Of a stretch of 18,564 nt of DNA, positions 8,127 through 18,564 are shown piece after piece. How positions within the stretch are numbered: the first letter of the stretch is position 1; every line of letters begins with the position of its first letter. The notes beneath the pieces were generated by a model. The model saw only the letters and a program-made list of their open reading frames with translations, was not told the origin of the DNA and made no database searches. The DNA comes from Isohypsibius dastychi. Its lineage: Eukaryota; Tardigrada; Eutardigrada; Parachela; Isohypsibiidae. The position numbers and the translations under genes were made by a program. The stretch is taken from the NCBI GenBank assembly GCA_034696485.1, contig JAQIWT010000533.1:1-18564 (forward strand), read 5' to 3'.

Positions 8127-8167
8127 TTCTAGAAAAACAACGGTTCTCCGAAATTTGTTTTCTAGAA
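8127..8167. promoter_or_regulatory. Two TTCTAGAA palindromes (heat-shock-element-like)
   Basis: TTCTAGAA occurs at 8127-8134 and 8160-8167, 33 bp apart; the second lies inside the 12-bp palindrome 8158-8169. Facing nTTCnnGAAn units are the building block of heat-shock factor sites, but a strong site usually has three contiguous units. Only pairs are present here. Confidence 0.2.
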
Positions 8168-8482
8168 AAGCATGTGCCGTGGATTTGTTGATGAATGACA
8201 TGAAGGTCGGCTTGCCACTTTGTGACCGACTCGACCCGACCCGGACCGATCGGCTTAGCCGGACAATAAATGATGCAGTATGTTTTCCTCAAAATACGCA
8301 CAAGGATCCATCAAATCTATCTCTGTATGTTGGAATTCTCTTGATCTGGACATTTTATTCCCCTACGCATATTTGGAACTACCGCTGTTGGACACAAGAT
8401 CGTCGCTGACCTATCTTTGAACCTCAATCTGCTGGGTGTTCGAAGCCCTGTTCCTCGCGGAGATCGAGTTCCGGAGACTGAA

Positions 8483-11400
8483 ATGAGTGCGAACAACGTG
8501 GGAGAATGGCGTGAAGAATTCATCGAGGTGGGTCATTCTTTTGAACTTTGTGCTGAAGTTTTGGATACTTTTCTGAACGACTTTATGAATTTCTGAGTAG
8601 ATTCTGACGTTTATTGTGGTTTTTTTTTGAAGGGGCTGGACGAGAGTTTCCGTCGTGACAAACTCGACGGATTTTTACGGTCGACTTGGATGAAACGCCT
8701 TCCGGAATTCGTGGCTGGAGGATCGCATCCCATTAAATTAAAATACGATTTCGAAAAGCTGGAGGCGGCGCTGTTGGAGCCTGTAGAAGCGTTCGTTGTT
8801 GGGACGAGGAAATTTGAAGACAAATTCGAGACGCTCAAGGAAAACAATTTGTCCAGCTATCTTTGTAACAAATCGTTTGGACATGGCGAACCCACGTATT
8901 CCTGTCGGTGAGGATATTCGTGTAGCTTTTAAAGGATGATTTTTTGGATCCCGCGCTTACAATGAGTGATTTTTGTTACACTTCCGGTGTGATGCCAGTT
9001 TGTTCCTTTTCAGCGTTTCTCTGAAATCAGTTGTTCTGTGTAATATTTTTTTGACGATTGTTTGAGTTATTTCTGGAGTTTAGGTGGAAGAAGTTTCGAA
9101 TTTCGGTGGGATATCCATTTTTGCCTGATTTTCAAAATTGAAGACGTCAGATTGTGTTTAATTGTTAGAGGGCGTTTGACAATTGTTGATAATTGTTGAA
9201 ATATGCTTTCTAAGCTAGTTCTGGCTGGTTTATTGTTCTATCGTTGCAAAGTGACCAAATATGGACTTTTTTGCAGTTATCTGATGTTTTGTTGTTGGCT
9301 TTTCAGAGACTGCGCAATGGATCAGACTTGCGTACTTTGCATGGACTGTTTCAAGCAGAGCGCCCACAAGAACCATCGCTACAAAGTGCGCAATTCCATT
9401 TTATGTTCTGAATTTTTCGTTTACAGAAATGTTTTCTCGTTCCTGAAAGTTTTATCGAATGATAGTTGTTTGATTGATTTTGTCAGTATATTGTTTTTAT
9501 TTGTAGATAAGTAGTTCGTCTGGAGGTGGTTTTTGCGATTGTGGTGATCCGGAAGCGTGGAAGAGTGACTTCGCTTGCGCGACTCACGAGCCGCCAACCG
9601 GAAGTGACTTCAATATCGATCTGGAGGTAATGTTGTTATTGTTTTCATGCATCCAGGTCGGACAAAATAATTGATGGTGGGATTTCAGGACGCTCGTCGG
9701 AGACTTCCGGCGGATGTGCGGGCGAGATTTGCCAAGGTCATTGAATGCGTACTTTGTTATGCATATCAGTTCTTGACCATCAGCGACAACGAGGCTTTGA
9801 TACCGGAAGAACTCATACACGCCAGGTGAGTTTTTTTCGATTATTCTGGATCTGAATTTATAAATTTGGAAAAAGAACTTGAACTTACAAGCAGTTTAAG
9901 ATTCGGGATCTTGCTCAGTACAGAGCAGATAACTCACTTCAAATTGCATGAACAAGTAAATATGGTCTTCGAATTCGAGTTTTCAAGGTGGTTTTTCGGT
10001 TTGATCAGTAAAACTGTTCTTGTCAGATTGTTTCCTGTGTCAACATTTCGTATATACACTGAGCTTATTTTGCAGTGGCTCGAAAGATGAGCAGGAATTC
10101 GAGTTTGTCACTATTTTGTACAACGATGAAACGCACACCTACGATCAGGTAAATTCCGTGCTCTTCCTGCCCTTTGATATACGTATTAACAATATTTTCG
10201 GTGTGTATTGAAAGGTTATCAATACCTTATCGAGAACATTGGAATGTACTCAAGATGAAGCTTTGGAATATGCGACTGTCGTTGATCACGAGGTTCGGCA
10301 TCTGGAGTTTTTTCGCATACGAATTAGTCATGTTTTCCTTACGTTTAGGGAAGAAGTGCGGTTAAGTTTGGAACGGCTGCGGAATGTGATCGTGTTAAAA
10401 GCTTTGTTGAAGTATAGAACTCCCACTCGGAGCGGAAGTGGTTATTACGTTTCTGGTGTTCCTTCCAGAGAAATTCAAGGCGACCTCAACCATTGCGCTT
10501 AGAAGTCGTTTCGACAGCAGTATATGTCCATCAGATCTTTGCGCAAAGGGTTTTGGGATGGATTCGGAACTTAGCAGAAACATGCGGTTAGATCATCGTT
10601 TTCATTTTCGATGCATGAAATTAGAATGTTTCGATTTACAGAAGGGTTTCGAGCTATCATCTGCGATGTTTCGCTGCAAGTCTCTCATACCACGAATGAT
10701 CTGCCAATCGTCTCGGCGTTGCTGTTAAACGACAGTCGGATGTGGAAAGGTAGTTTGGAGATATTCTTGTCGTTCCTAACTTCCTGGATATATGCTAGTG
10801 TTGTTTCAGCTGCAAGAAGTTGTTGTCACAGACTTTTCATGAGCACGTACGTTTTAACCCGGTGTAATCACTTCACACCAAATTCATTGACATGTTTTCA
10901 AGGTTCTTGTCGTTTGGCGATGCTAAAATGGAGTTTGCTCGTCTTTTTGCTCGAGTAAGTACGACGTACCTCGCTAACTAATAGCATGTGTTGATTTCTG
11001 TTCTCTACTCTTTCCAGCTCTATCCCCAGTTGATGACTGCGTTTATTGCCGATGACCATGATCATTCTGACTCGTGCACCAGCTTGTCAGTTCAGCTCTT
11101 CACCGTGCCCACAGTGGTAAGCTTACACTGAAGTAACTTTTGACCTCATTTTCGAGAACATTGAAATCTGTGGGGGAGTCTTGTGAAAAAACGTCATCCA
11201 TTTAAATTTGATGTTAGTCTTTGTTGGACATGATATCTGTTCATAAGATGCAATTGCTTTCAGGCAAGAATGCTCTTCAGTGATAAACTGGTCGAAATCA
11301 TCATCAAGAGCTTTGTCTTGGTTCTTCAAACACGTCGCGACGGTAAGCGTTCCCGGCCTGCTGTTTCTCTGGAGCACTAAACAGAATTGTTCCCGTTTTC

Positions 11401-14400
11401 AGAACTTGGACGTCTGTCATTCGATCGTGCAACGCAACAAGTCGGCACCAGCAACTTGAAACGTGCTCTATACATCCTTTACGACTCTCGGTTAGTAAAC
11501 GCGCATTCCGGTTAGAATTCCTATTTTTGATGACTTAGCTGTTTCAGATATCTGTTGAACAGAGTTCCGTCAGCAGACCAATGGACTGAATCTCTCCGAA
11601 AAGGTTTCATTGGGGCATTCGATCAGTTTCTGGATATTATGAACATGATGGAGGTTTGTGTGGCTTTTATGACCTTTATTGTTGTGGTTCTGTAGAATTT
11701 GATTTGTGGTTAGGGTATGGATGGACATGTCCGTCGAACGCAGTCGCATGTTGAGTATGAGGCTGATTGGGAACAGCCGTTCAATATCCAGCTGAGAATG
11801 GGACCGATTATCAGCCAGCTTCAACTTTGGTGTCCTGCTGACGTATGACCTTTCTTAGTCTATACGCGAATGCCCATCTCATGATGTGATTTGCAGGATA
11901 AAGTGCTGACATCTGTTTTCACCCGTTTAGTGTATGCTTCAATGTGCTCACTAGGAAGCGCAGATAAATTGGAGAAGAAAGAAGGTTGGTCCATATTTAT
12001 CTTTGGTTTCTGTTTAGAGAGGATAAATGTGGTGTTCTTCAGTTGCACGATTCACGACTGAATGTATTGAGTATGATGTCTCTGTGAGCCCAGTCTCGAT
12101 TCACCATCCAGTTATCCGCATGTTAGCAGGTAATGTGACCAACTCAGATGAACTCGGTTATTAGATATATGATCCTCATATTGGCAGGCATTGCGGTTCA
12201 TGCACTGCAGAGAAACATCGTGATGCCAGCCAACTCAACACAGTCGGCTAAGATGTCCGCCAAAGAGTGTCTGAGAAAGAATGCCAGGGAAATCGGTGAA
12301 TTCCCGCTGCGGACGATGGTGCTTGTTGCACAGGCAAATGCCGGAATGTGGCGCAGGAACGGCTATGCACTGGCCAATCAGGTATATCTTCTCCAGCCTT
12401 TGTTGAACTCTTGGTGCATTATGCGGCATTGTCCTGTTCAGAATGTTCGAACTTGAACGGTGATTCTATTTCAGATATTCTTCTATCAACAGCCTCGATG
12501 TCGTGAAGAGGTATGTTCGGGGAAAAGTTTTGATTGGAACGGGTTGTTGCAGGATCGCTTGTTTCTAGATGCTCGACAAAGATGTGGTGATGCTGCAGGT
12601 GAGTCGCGAAAAACAAGATCTCACGTCAGTTTGAAGCAGAATTGTGATACTGAGACGCGTTTCCGCCGCATGTCGGCTGTGTTTGTCTGTTGATGGTGAT
12701 GAATTTTTGGAGCTTGCGGTTTCGTTCAGAGTAGTGATTGGCACCTAGAACTTCTTCGTGAGGTGCTGGAAGTATCTTCGACTTTATTCTCTTGTTGGAC
12801 GCGAGATACCTTCATATTCATGACCGCTTGTATGTTGCAGGTGTGTGCAGCTGTTACGAAGCCTAATGATTTCTTGATCAACGCTCTCAATAGATTCGGA
12901 CTGATTTCATGGGCAGAGTAAGTCATCATACTTTGCTGAGGTTTTTCTCGGTTGATGTCTCATCTTCAATTTGTTATCTTTCTGCAGTGAGACATTTGAT
13001 GCGACGCCACTTCGTGCGGAAGATGACTCGATTCGTCAGGTCATGTTTCTGGCCGAAGAGTTCTTGTACTTCCTCATCATTCTTGTCGGGGAACGGTTCA
13101 CTCCAAATGTGGGTCAAGTCACGGAAGCGGAATGCTTGGAGAACGAAGTCATTCACCAGCTTTGCATGTCATCAATGTCCTACAGTGAAATGATCAAAAG
13201 CCTCCCAGATCAGGTCTGAGCATTCCTCTCGGAATAAAAAAAATTACTGTTCGATTGTAATATTCTGTAAAAGGCAGTCCTGATTATTCTTCAAGATTTC
13301 TCGCCGAACTTTGCTGAAATGATTGTGTTTTCAGGAAGGATCTTCTGCGTTGGAAGATATTGTCCAGAAAGTTGCAGTTTTCCGGTATTTCATCCTGGGT
13401 TTTGATCACGATTATACTCTCCGATCAACCTCTGTGTTATGGTTGTTTAGGCGTCCATCTCCGACAAGTAAAGGTTTCTTCGAACTCAAACCAGAGTATT
13501 CATCTCGATACAACATGTTCTTCTACCATTTCACGCGGATCGAACATTCAAAGGTAGGATTTGTCATAACTTCTCTAGAATCGAAGCTTTACAAGTTTTG
13601 TTTGGATTGACAGGCGGAAGATTCGCAACGGAAGAGAAAGAAGAAAGAAGGAGAAGAGATATGTAAGGATCATTGATTGAATCTCGTGAATCAGTTTGCT
13701 TTGTTTCCAGTTAATGCTTATGATTCGAAATATCGAGTTGGAAAGTATCAATATGGACCAATTATTGATGAATTTATAAATGCATCAATATGAATATGAT
13801 TCCCGGAAGTAATTCAATGTAAATTATTGTTTCAGTTTTTCCACCTCCTTGTCCTCCGGAATTTTCTCCGGCTTTCCAGTCTCTGATCCACCTTCTGGAT
13901 TGTGATGTTTTCGTCCATCTGATCAATCTGACAATCCGTCGCGCCGTTAACCACCATCCACGCTCTTTTTCCGAAGGCCAGCTCATTCGCGTAATTTCTC
14001 ACAGTCTCTGAATTAATTATGTAATGCTCTTTTTTATTACAATCATTTACAGGTGTTATATTTGATCGGGTATGCCATGCACGAGGAGAAACGCTGTCGT
14101 GATCAGAATGTTGAAGGATACGCGTTTTTGGAGAAAGCACTTGATGCCGGCATTTTCAACGTTCTTAACGAGTTGAAGAACCAGAAAGACAACGAGTCAT
14201 ATAAAGGGATGGTCCAGTGGGTACTTCGCGTAAGTGCAGACAGCTACTGTATTAGTAGAATGACTCTTTATGTTGACCGGAAGAACTTTTCCTAATTCTT
14301 TTTTTCAGTTGTTATTTCTTTTACAGTTGTTTTTATTTTTCCGGTTTTGTTTTTTTTTGTACACTTATTCATACTGAAAACAAAGTTCAGAAATAGAATT

Positions 14401-17400
14401 TGGAATTGGAATTCAAATTTGAGTTCCATATTCCAGAAAATTTGCAAAGTCAAGAATTATTTTGTTGTTGTGTTTTTTAGTTCTTCGAGTCGATGACACT
14501 TCCGCAAAACATCGTCAAGGATGAGGTAATGCCGGACGTGGCCGAGGCTGCAGCTGATGATGTAGAAGAACGCCGTCGCGCCGCTGCATTGAGACGCGAA
14601 CGAATCATGCAGCAGATGAAAGTAGCTCAGACTTCTTTCGCCACTCAAAATGTCGAAGAACTGGACGAAATATTGCTGCCCGAAAATGACAGCAAAATTG
14701 CAGTCTCACCGGTGTAAGTGAGCTTTAATACACTGACTTTCACGAATGAATTTTGGCGGTCGCAAATCATCATGCCATATTCCAAAAAAATTCAGACATG
14801 ATTATGTTTTTACTTGTTGTTTTAGTCCGGTGTCGAAGCCGGTTGCCCTTGGACCGAATCAGAATCTGAGTTGCGTCGCACCGGATGATGAGAAGCATAC
14901 GTGTATTCTCTGCTCAGAATCACATCCGGTTACACTGAACAACGAGCCGTTTGTCGTCGTGGCATATGTCCAACGATCCACCGTTTTGAGTCAAGAAAAT
15001 CGTCAGCAGTTGAATGCTAAGCTGACCGCTGATTCCCCAACCACCGTCAAAGATATTTGTTCAAGTAAGAATCACACCACCTCAAAATTTTTATTCGAAA
15101 TTCGGTAATTGAATGGTCAGAAGATGCTTATTTTTTGTATCATTATTTGAGTGGTTATAATTTCCGGATTATTGCCATTGTTTTCGCACAACTTCAGTGT
15201 TTGCAGATCTGTTGTGTGTTTCGTAGAAATTATGCCTTCACCGCTCTTTATGCCGGCGTCCCTTCCATGTTCACCGCATTTAAGCAGCTGTGGACATCTT
15301 CTGCACTCAAAGTGCTGGAAAGCGTAAGTTGCAGCATGAACGATACTGTACAAGTTTCAGTGTCAGTTTTGCTGAAAATGAAACCGAATTTGGCGTTTCG
15401 ATGAGAAGTTTTCCATACAATTGTGGAATGTTTGTAGGTATTTCGATTCCGTTGTCGCTCGAGAGAGACGACGCTCTATCCGGCTTCGAGCAAACACGGG
15501 AAGTTTTGATATCACCAAGAATGAATTCCGTTGTCCACTCTGCAGTCGCTTATGCAATGCCGCTGTACCGCTCTTCCCCCCATTTTACCCAAACTCTCCG
15601 AAAGAGTAAGTGGTCTTCTTTAATTGACAACGAAATTGCCCAAGACGCTATGTTATTTTTTCTTCCAAAAAAACACCTTTTCTGGGTGTTTTGAATGTAC
15701 TCTTATTTCAGAGAGTTTATCCCCATGACGCCGGCTTTAGATCTGAACAGCTTCGTGGACGCTATGCAGCGATTGTTTGAAGTGCGACCGATTGCTGCTT
15801 CGGAGGATGACATGATTGAAGAAAATCTGGAATATTCCGATCAGCTGCTGGAACAGTTTCTGAACGGCCAACGTTTTGCATCGGTGGCGGCGCTGAAAAA
15901 TGCCATCACTCTGACAGATCGCATGACTGGAATCGATATCAAAAAGTAACTTCAGTAGTTTTTATACATTCCTTGGACAAAAACTCCCTTTTTTTCATTT
16001 TTCTGCACCACGGATTTACTAGAATTTTTATTCTGTTTTTTGACCCGCGTTTAGAAAATATTTTTTTTCGTTAGTTAGCTTTGGATTTGAGTTGGATACA
16101 GTTTTTTGGATTTGAATTTTGGTTTTTTCTTGGACTCCCCTCGTTTAATTTGTGCTTGATTATCCTAGTTCTGATCAGCTGTCGGAAGCGTTTGTGGAAG
16201 CTCTTCGCACTTACCAAAACCAGGCTTACCAGGTTAGTGTCATTTTTTCAATATGCACTTCTGGTGAAATTGTAATCTGGAATATAATTTGGTTAGATTT
16301 GATTTAAAGTCGTTGCATCGGTTTCTTTTATTCACACCGGGTTTATGATTTTTTTCAAATTCATACTTGAATATAAATTTGGAAATTTTGTATTTTTCAG
16401 GTTGCGTTGAACATTGCGCCCACTGCGATAAGCGAAGACAAATGCGCAGCGGTGAACTGGGCGACTTGCTCGTATACAATTCAAAACACCGGTTAGTTGG
16501 CCATCTTACATGTTTTTTAGTGATTAGCTGGAGAGTATCAAGTTGTTTCATTTCTAGAAATGGTGCTCCGTATGGAGAAGAAGTCTTTACTTGGATCTTT
16601 CACTTCTCGGCAGGTAATTGGAGAATTTGGGCTGAAATCTGAACAGCATGACAAACTAGTAATAACCTAAATGAATTTTTGGGAACAGGAAGTGTTGAAT
16701 TTCAAGTTATGGTTCTGAAACTTATTTTCAATTGCAGTATTTGTGTCTGAAATCGATGATTCGCTCTGTTTGTTGGACATCATCCGTTCACGAGCCGAAA
16801 GTACTGCTGGATTGTGCTCTTCGGACGTTTGCCCTAATTTTCAATTCGCAAGCGTTGATTCTGGAGACGGACTCGCTCTTCAGCCTAGATTGCTTTACAT
16901 TACTTGTAAGGATTTGACAAAATCGATTTTTTTGGCAACAGAGTTTTTCTCAAATGGAAAAAATTATTTGATAACTCCAGCGGAAAATTGACCAGAAATT
17001 CTGTTGAAATGCACTGTTATTTTTACTAATCAGTTATTCAAGTGATTTTAGCACAATTAACCATACATCTGAATTCATATCATTTGAAGTCGGGCTTATA
17101 AATTTCAGGGTGTTTATTTTTGGTTCATTTTTTTCAGTTGAATTGTCTGGGCTCTTTCCCCTGGCTTCCATGGAACAACACAGCTCTATGCTTCCAGAGC
17201 CACTCTGATCTGACCTTTTATCGCCCCCCAGTTGGCGACTTTTTTGATCACTCCATCTTGACCCTCATTTACATGATCCATGTTCTCCAAGTCCTCATTC
17301 ATATCTCCGACGAACAGGACAACGCAGCACTCCCATCCGGCGGAAATATTGAGGAGGATGTTTTTTCGAGGAAAATATTTTTGCAAATTAGAACTAGGTA

Positions 17401-18564
17401 CTACAGTATATCACGAAATAAAACCATAAGTTTTAATTACAGAAATATAATTCAGAAGTTGTAAAGATCTTTTATAGAATATTTGTTCGTGTTTCTGACT
17501 TTCTTGCATCTTCAGATGTCAGGTTTCTCCTGGATATGGAGGCGATTGTCCCGGTGTGCTGGAGAATTTTGAACTGAGAGTTCGTCACGCTGTTTGGCCG
17601 TTTTTGAGATCGGTGGCGATCTTTTTCCATTTTGTCACCGGACTTGACGGACCAAACTCACTGACCTCAGCTGGTATGTGAAACTATTGCAGTTTTTGGG
17701 GTGTTTCCGTTGCGTGATGAATTTTTGATTTTTCAGCGACTTTTGATGAACAGTTTGAAGATCTGATGCATTATATCGGTTTGCCAACATCGGTCACCGA
17801 GATTGTCCAGAGCAGCCCGGTTCTGGAACAGCTCATAAATGGGTAAATTTTGATTTAGACAAGGCTGTGACTTTTGAAGGTGTTATGAAAGATAATGATG
17901 ATAACTTATTGAAAATTGTATGATTCAGTTATGTTTCATGTATTGGTTAGTAATTAGTATACTTGAAGATTTGAAAGCTGATGAAAGAGTTACGAAGCGA
18001 GTACGTTTCGGTTCCCTTTAGTTCAGCGTGTTTTCCTGATGTGGCATTTCTTGACTGTCATTTCTTCTTGAATTTCGTTCCAACAGTTGACTACTGCAGG
18101 CTCACTACATCAAGAAAGTAATCGTTCATATAGCTTGAAAGTTTCTGTTGGATTTCTTGTCCTATTTTTCAGTTCAGTGTGGGATCCATATTCCCGATCC
18201 AATTCAACTTGATCAATTGTCTCTTTTTGTAGGTGGCTTCCGATAACGCCTCCTCCTTCCGGGCAGCAGAGATTACAGTAAGCCGTCAAAACGTCCCGCA
18301 TGTTTTATCCAGGCCCCATCATCTCTGACCTGCTGCTTTTTCTCCTGTAGATTCCCCCGTCCTTTCCCCTCATTCGTCTCCCTTCCAAATGACTACATTG
18401 ACCTCATCACTCAGGCCTCCAAGTTCAGGTTCGGAACTCTCCCGTGATAATATGTTGTCTCTTATTCACACTTGTCTCCATACAACAACAGATCATGTCG
18501 CGTTGAAATCGATGAGCGAAGATCCCCAGCCATGTGTCTAGTCTGTGGTGAACTGTTGTGCTCA
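8483..18564 (+). CDS. Ubr1: UBR1/UBR2-type N-recognin E3 ubiquitin ligase, 3'-truncated by window, 44 exons visible
   Basis: This RING-type E3 recognises destabilising N-terminal residues (N-degron pathway) and ubiquitinates them with a UBC2/RAD6-class E2. Exons: 8483-8527, 8633-8907, 9307-9385, 9507-9626, 9689-9825, 10076-10148, 10215-10292, 10349-10411, 10469-10586, 10642-10749, 10810-10846, 10903-10954, 11018-11116, 11264-11342, 11403-11490, 11548-11653, 11714-11842, 11897-11984, 12043-12129, 12188-12381, 12475-12510, 12569-12598, 12841-12917, 12988-13213, 13335-13384, 13451-13553, 13614-13662, 13836-13990, 14053-14229, 14481-14713, 14826-15064, 15227-15323, 15438-15605, 15712-15945, 16169-16232, 16401-16491, 16558-16613, 16738-16905, 17138-17397, 17516-17673, 17737-17842, 18233-18277, 18351-18428, 18492-18564. 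Phases fit throughout (5028 nt, 1676 codons). It is collinear with vertebrate UBR2, so the gene is the UBR1/UBR2 type; I cannot separate the two paralogues. Start choice: ATG 8483 is the first in its frame and gives an N-terminus of family length. Least certain are exon 39's end and exon 23's start. Confidence 0.95.
8864..9593 (+). other. Ubr1: UBR box zinc finger (type 1 N-degron pocket), exons 2-4
   Basis: Residues about 93-162, spliced from 8633-8907, 9307-9385 and 9507-9626. The zinc ligands appear in [44 protein letters not shown] and FACATHE, in the same order and spacing as human UBR2. The acidic pocket for N-terminal Arg/Lys/His is marked by F142, D144 and D147 in GGGFCDCGD. Exon 1 and the first part of exon 2 supply about 92 residues before it, close to the vertebrate length. 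Confidence 0.96.
8908..9306 (+). other. Ubr1: UBR intron 2 (399 nt)
   Basis: Splits the UBR box between CG and A of an Arg codon (YSCR|DCA). Donor CG|GTGAGG, acceptor GCTTTTCAG. T-rich, with a short imperfect direct repeat of AATTGTTGA near 9178-9200. No gene or RNA is seen. Confidence 0.85.
9822..10411 (+). other. Ubr1: ClpS-like N-domain (type 2 N-degron pocket), exons 5-8
   Basis: Residues about 218-290. The hallmark [13 protein letters not shown] parallels UBR2 MLFNDEVHTYEQV and the bacterial adaptor ClpS; the Asp and His of this segment hold the N-terminal bulky residue. The segment continues [24 protein letters not shown] and GRSAVKFG (UBR2: GRRSVRYG). Intron 7 (10293-10348, 56 nt) uses a weak donor, GTTCGG; it is accepted because DHE joins GRSA with no gap against the family. 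Confidence 0.93.
10469..13553 (+). other. Ubr1: Central helical region of the UBR ligase (exons 9-26)
   Basis: Residues about 291-859. It is an alpha-helical scaffold with no separate catalytic role known. Family landmarks: [11 protein letters not shown] with [22 protein letters not shown]; an [17 protein letters not shown] segment; [20 protein letters not shown] (very strongly conserved); [27 protein letters not shown]; and [15 protein letters not shown]. Several exons are very short (30, 36 and 37 nt). Exon 22 (12569-12598) encodes only ten residues and is supported purely by conservation and phase. Confidence 0.9.
12730..12840 (+). other. Ubr1: Possible alternative 5' extension of UBR exon 23 (37 in-frame codons)
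   Basis: The acceptor TTTCGTTCAG ends at 12729, and from 12730 the frame stays open without a stop to the conserved exon 23 at 12841, adding exactly 37 codons (beginning [12 protein letters not shown]). UBR2 has no residues here: splicing to 12841 gives a gap-free alignment of [15 protein letters not shown] with MLQ-TGVSMMDPNHFL. The conserved reading is therefore preferred for the main form, and this segment is treated as intron or alternative exon. Confidence 0.3.
13614..14713 (+). other. Ubr1: Basic linker and pre-RING helices (exons 27-30)
   Basis: Residues about 860-1064. Exon 27 encodes a strongly basic stretch, [11 protein letters not shown], which could serve as a nuclear localisation signal but equals a charged helix in UBR2. 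Exon 28 has the proline-rich PPPCPPEF then FQSLIHLL. Exon 29 has [14 protein letters not shown]. Exon 30 carries an Arg/Ala-rich coiled-coil-like helix ([19 protein letters not shown]), matching the UBR2 segment RLRREKIMAQM that lies against the RING. Confidence 0.9.
14902..15543 (+). other. Ubr1: RING-H2 domain (exons 31-33)
   Basis: Residues about 1090-1211. The ligand pairs are CILC (1090/1093), then after a long family-specific loop ([11 protein letters not shown]) CGH (1165/1167), HSKC (1170/1173) and CPLC (1208/1211). This domain recruits the ubiquitin-charged E2, so the gene is predicted to be catalytically competent. Exon 32 uses the acceptor TTTCGTAG at 15226; the nearer TTTGCAG at 15206 would lead straight to a stop. 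Confidence 0.95.
15712..18564 (+). other. Ubr1: Post-RING helical region and start of C-terminal cap (UAIN) domain (exons 34-44)
   Basis: Residues about 1233-1676. Landmarks: [17 protein letters not shown] (UBR2: CWGSCAYTIQSIE); the hydrophobic [65 protein letters not shown]; and finally [11 protein letters not shown], a Cys cluster (1667, 1670, 1675) of the zinc-binding C-terminal domain. The window stops in frame right after it. Exon 39's 3' end (AG|GTACTA at 17398) is chosen by phase only; its last 15 residues are not conserved. Confidence 0.85.
17843..18232 (+). other. Ubr1: UBR intron 41 (390 nt)
   Basis: Donor GG|GTAAAT, acceptor TTTTTGTAG, phase 2, joining INGW to LPITPPP. A/T-rich, with no recognisable element and no conserved open frame. 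Confidence 0.8.

Larger units (their letters stand above)
7514..8482. other. Intergenic region holding both divergent promoters
   Basis: It separates the inferred first InR exon (minus) from the UBR start codon (plus). No conserved protein is encoded here. A minus-strand open frame at 7938-7618 and a plus-strand one at 8155-8409 have no recognisable domain. The segment from about 7780 to 8055 is more GC-rich than its flanks and contains inverted repeats. Individual motifs are listed separately. Transcription starts cannot be fixed by eye, and no convincing TATA box is seen for the UBR gene. Confidence 0.7.

Noticed and set aside
8345-8482. Open frame continuing upstream of the UBR start codon
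   Set aside because: It has no ATG before 8483, and the N-terminus from 8483 already has the family's usual length. An upstream coding exon is possible but unsupported.
9203-9514. Plus-strand open frame of 103 codons in the UBR box region
   Set aside because: It reads through intron 2, exon 3 and intron 3. The conserved UBR box requires splicing at 9306/9307 and 9385/9386.
1-18564. Viral, toxin, CRISPR or bacterial operon content
   Set aside because: No such proteins, repeats or gene arrangements are seen. All conserved coding sequence belongs to two spliced animal genes.

Overview
The window comes from an intron-rich animal nuclear genome. Two protein-coding genes can be rebuilt exon by exon with GT-AG introns, mostly 50-150 nt long. 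Both reading frames stay intact through every junction. They lie head to head, with about 1.4 kb between the two start codons. There is no operon structure, no bacterial signal, no CRISPR array and no recognisable intact transposon. Many compact introns and two slowly evolving proteins suggest an invertebrate, perhaps an ecdysozoan such as a crustacean or tardigrade. That lineage guess is weak, and no species can be read from the sequence.

Minus strand, 7099 down to 3: a complete insulin/IGF-like receptor tyrosine kinase. Eighteen coding exons sum to 4512 nt (1503 codons plus stop). The order is signal peptide, Ser/Thr-rich N-terminal linker, L1, furin-like Cys-rich region, L2, FnIII-1, FnIII-2 interrupted by an insert domain with an RVRR cleavage site, FnIII-3, one membrane helix, a juxtamembrane NPDY docking motif, an intact kinase with the YxxxYY activation loop, and a tail of about 160 residues. 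A 5' UTR intron probably lies upstream of the start codon.

Positions 7514-8482: intergenic, holding the promoters of both genes. It contains a perfect FoxO-type octamer, a CCAAT box, a GC-rich patch with tRNA-like A/B-box resemblance, two strong hairpins, and two TTCTAGAA palindromes.

Plus strand, 8483 to the window end: a UBR1/UBR2-type N-recognin E3 ubiquitin ligase. Forty-four coding exons (1676 codons) are visible. The order is UBR box (type 1 N-degron pocket), ClpS-like N-domain (type 2), a long helical middle, the RING-H2 domain, and the start of the C-terminal cap domain. The gene runs off the right edge in frame, and roughly the last hundred residues are missing by comparison with vertebrate UBR2.

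The two products are not known to act in one pathway. One senses insulin-like peptides at the cell surface; the other marks N-degron proteins for the proteasome. Their pairing here is positional. I found no undescribed biological system. The most useful leads are the FoxO site between the genes, two possible alternative-splice forms of the UBR gene, the structured intergenic segment, and lineage-specific features of the receptor.
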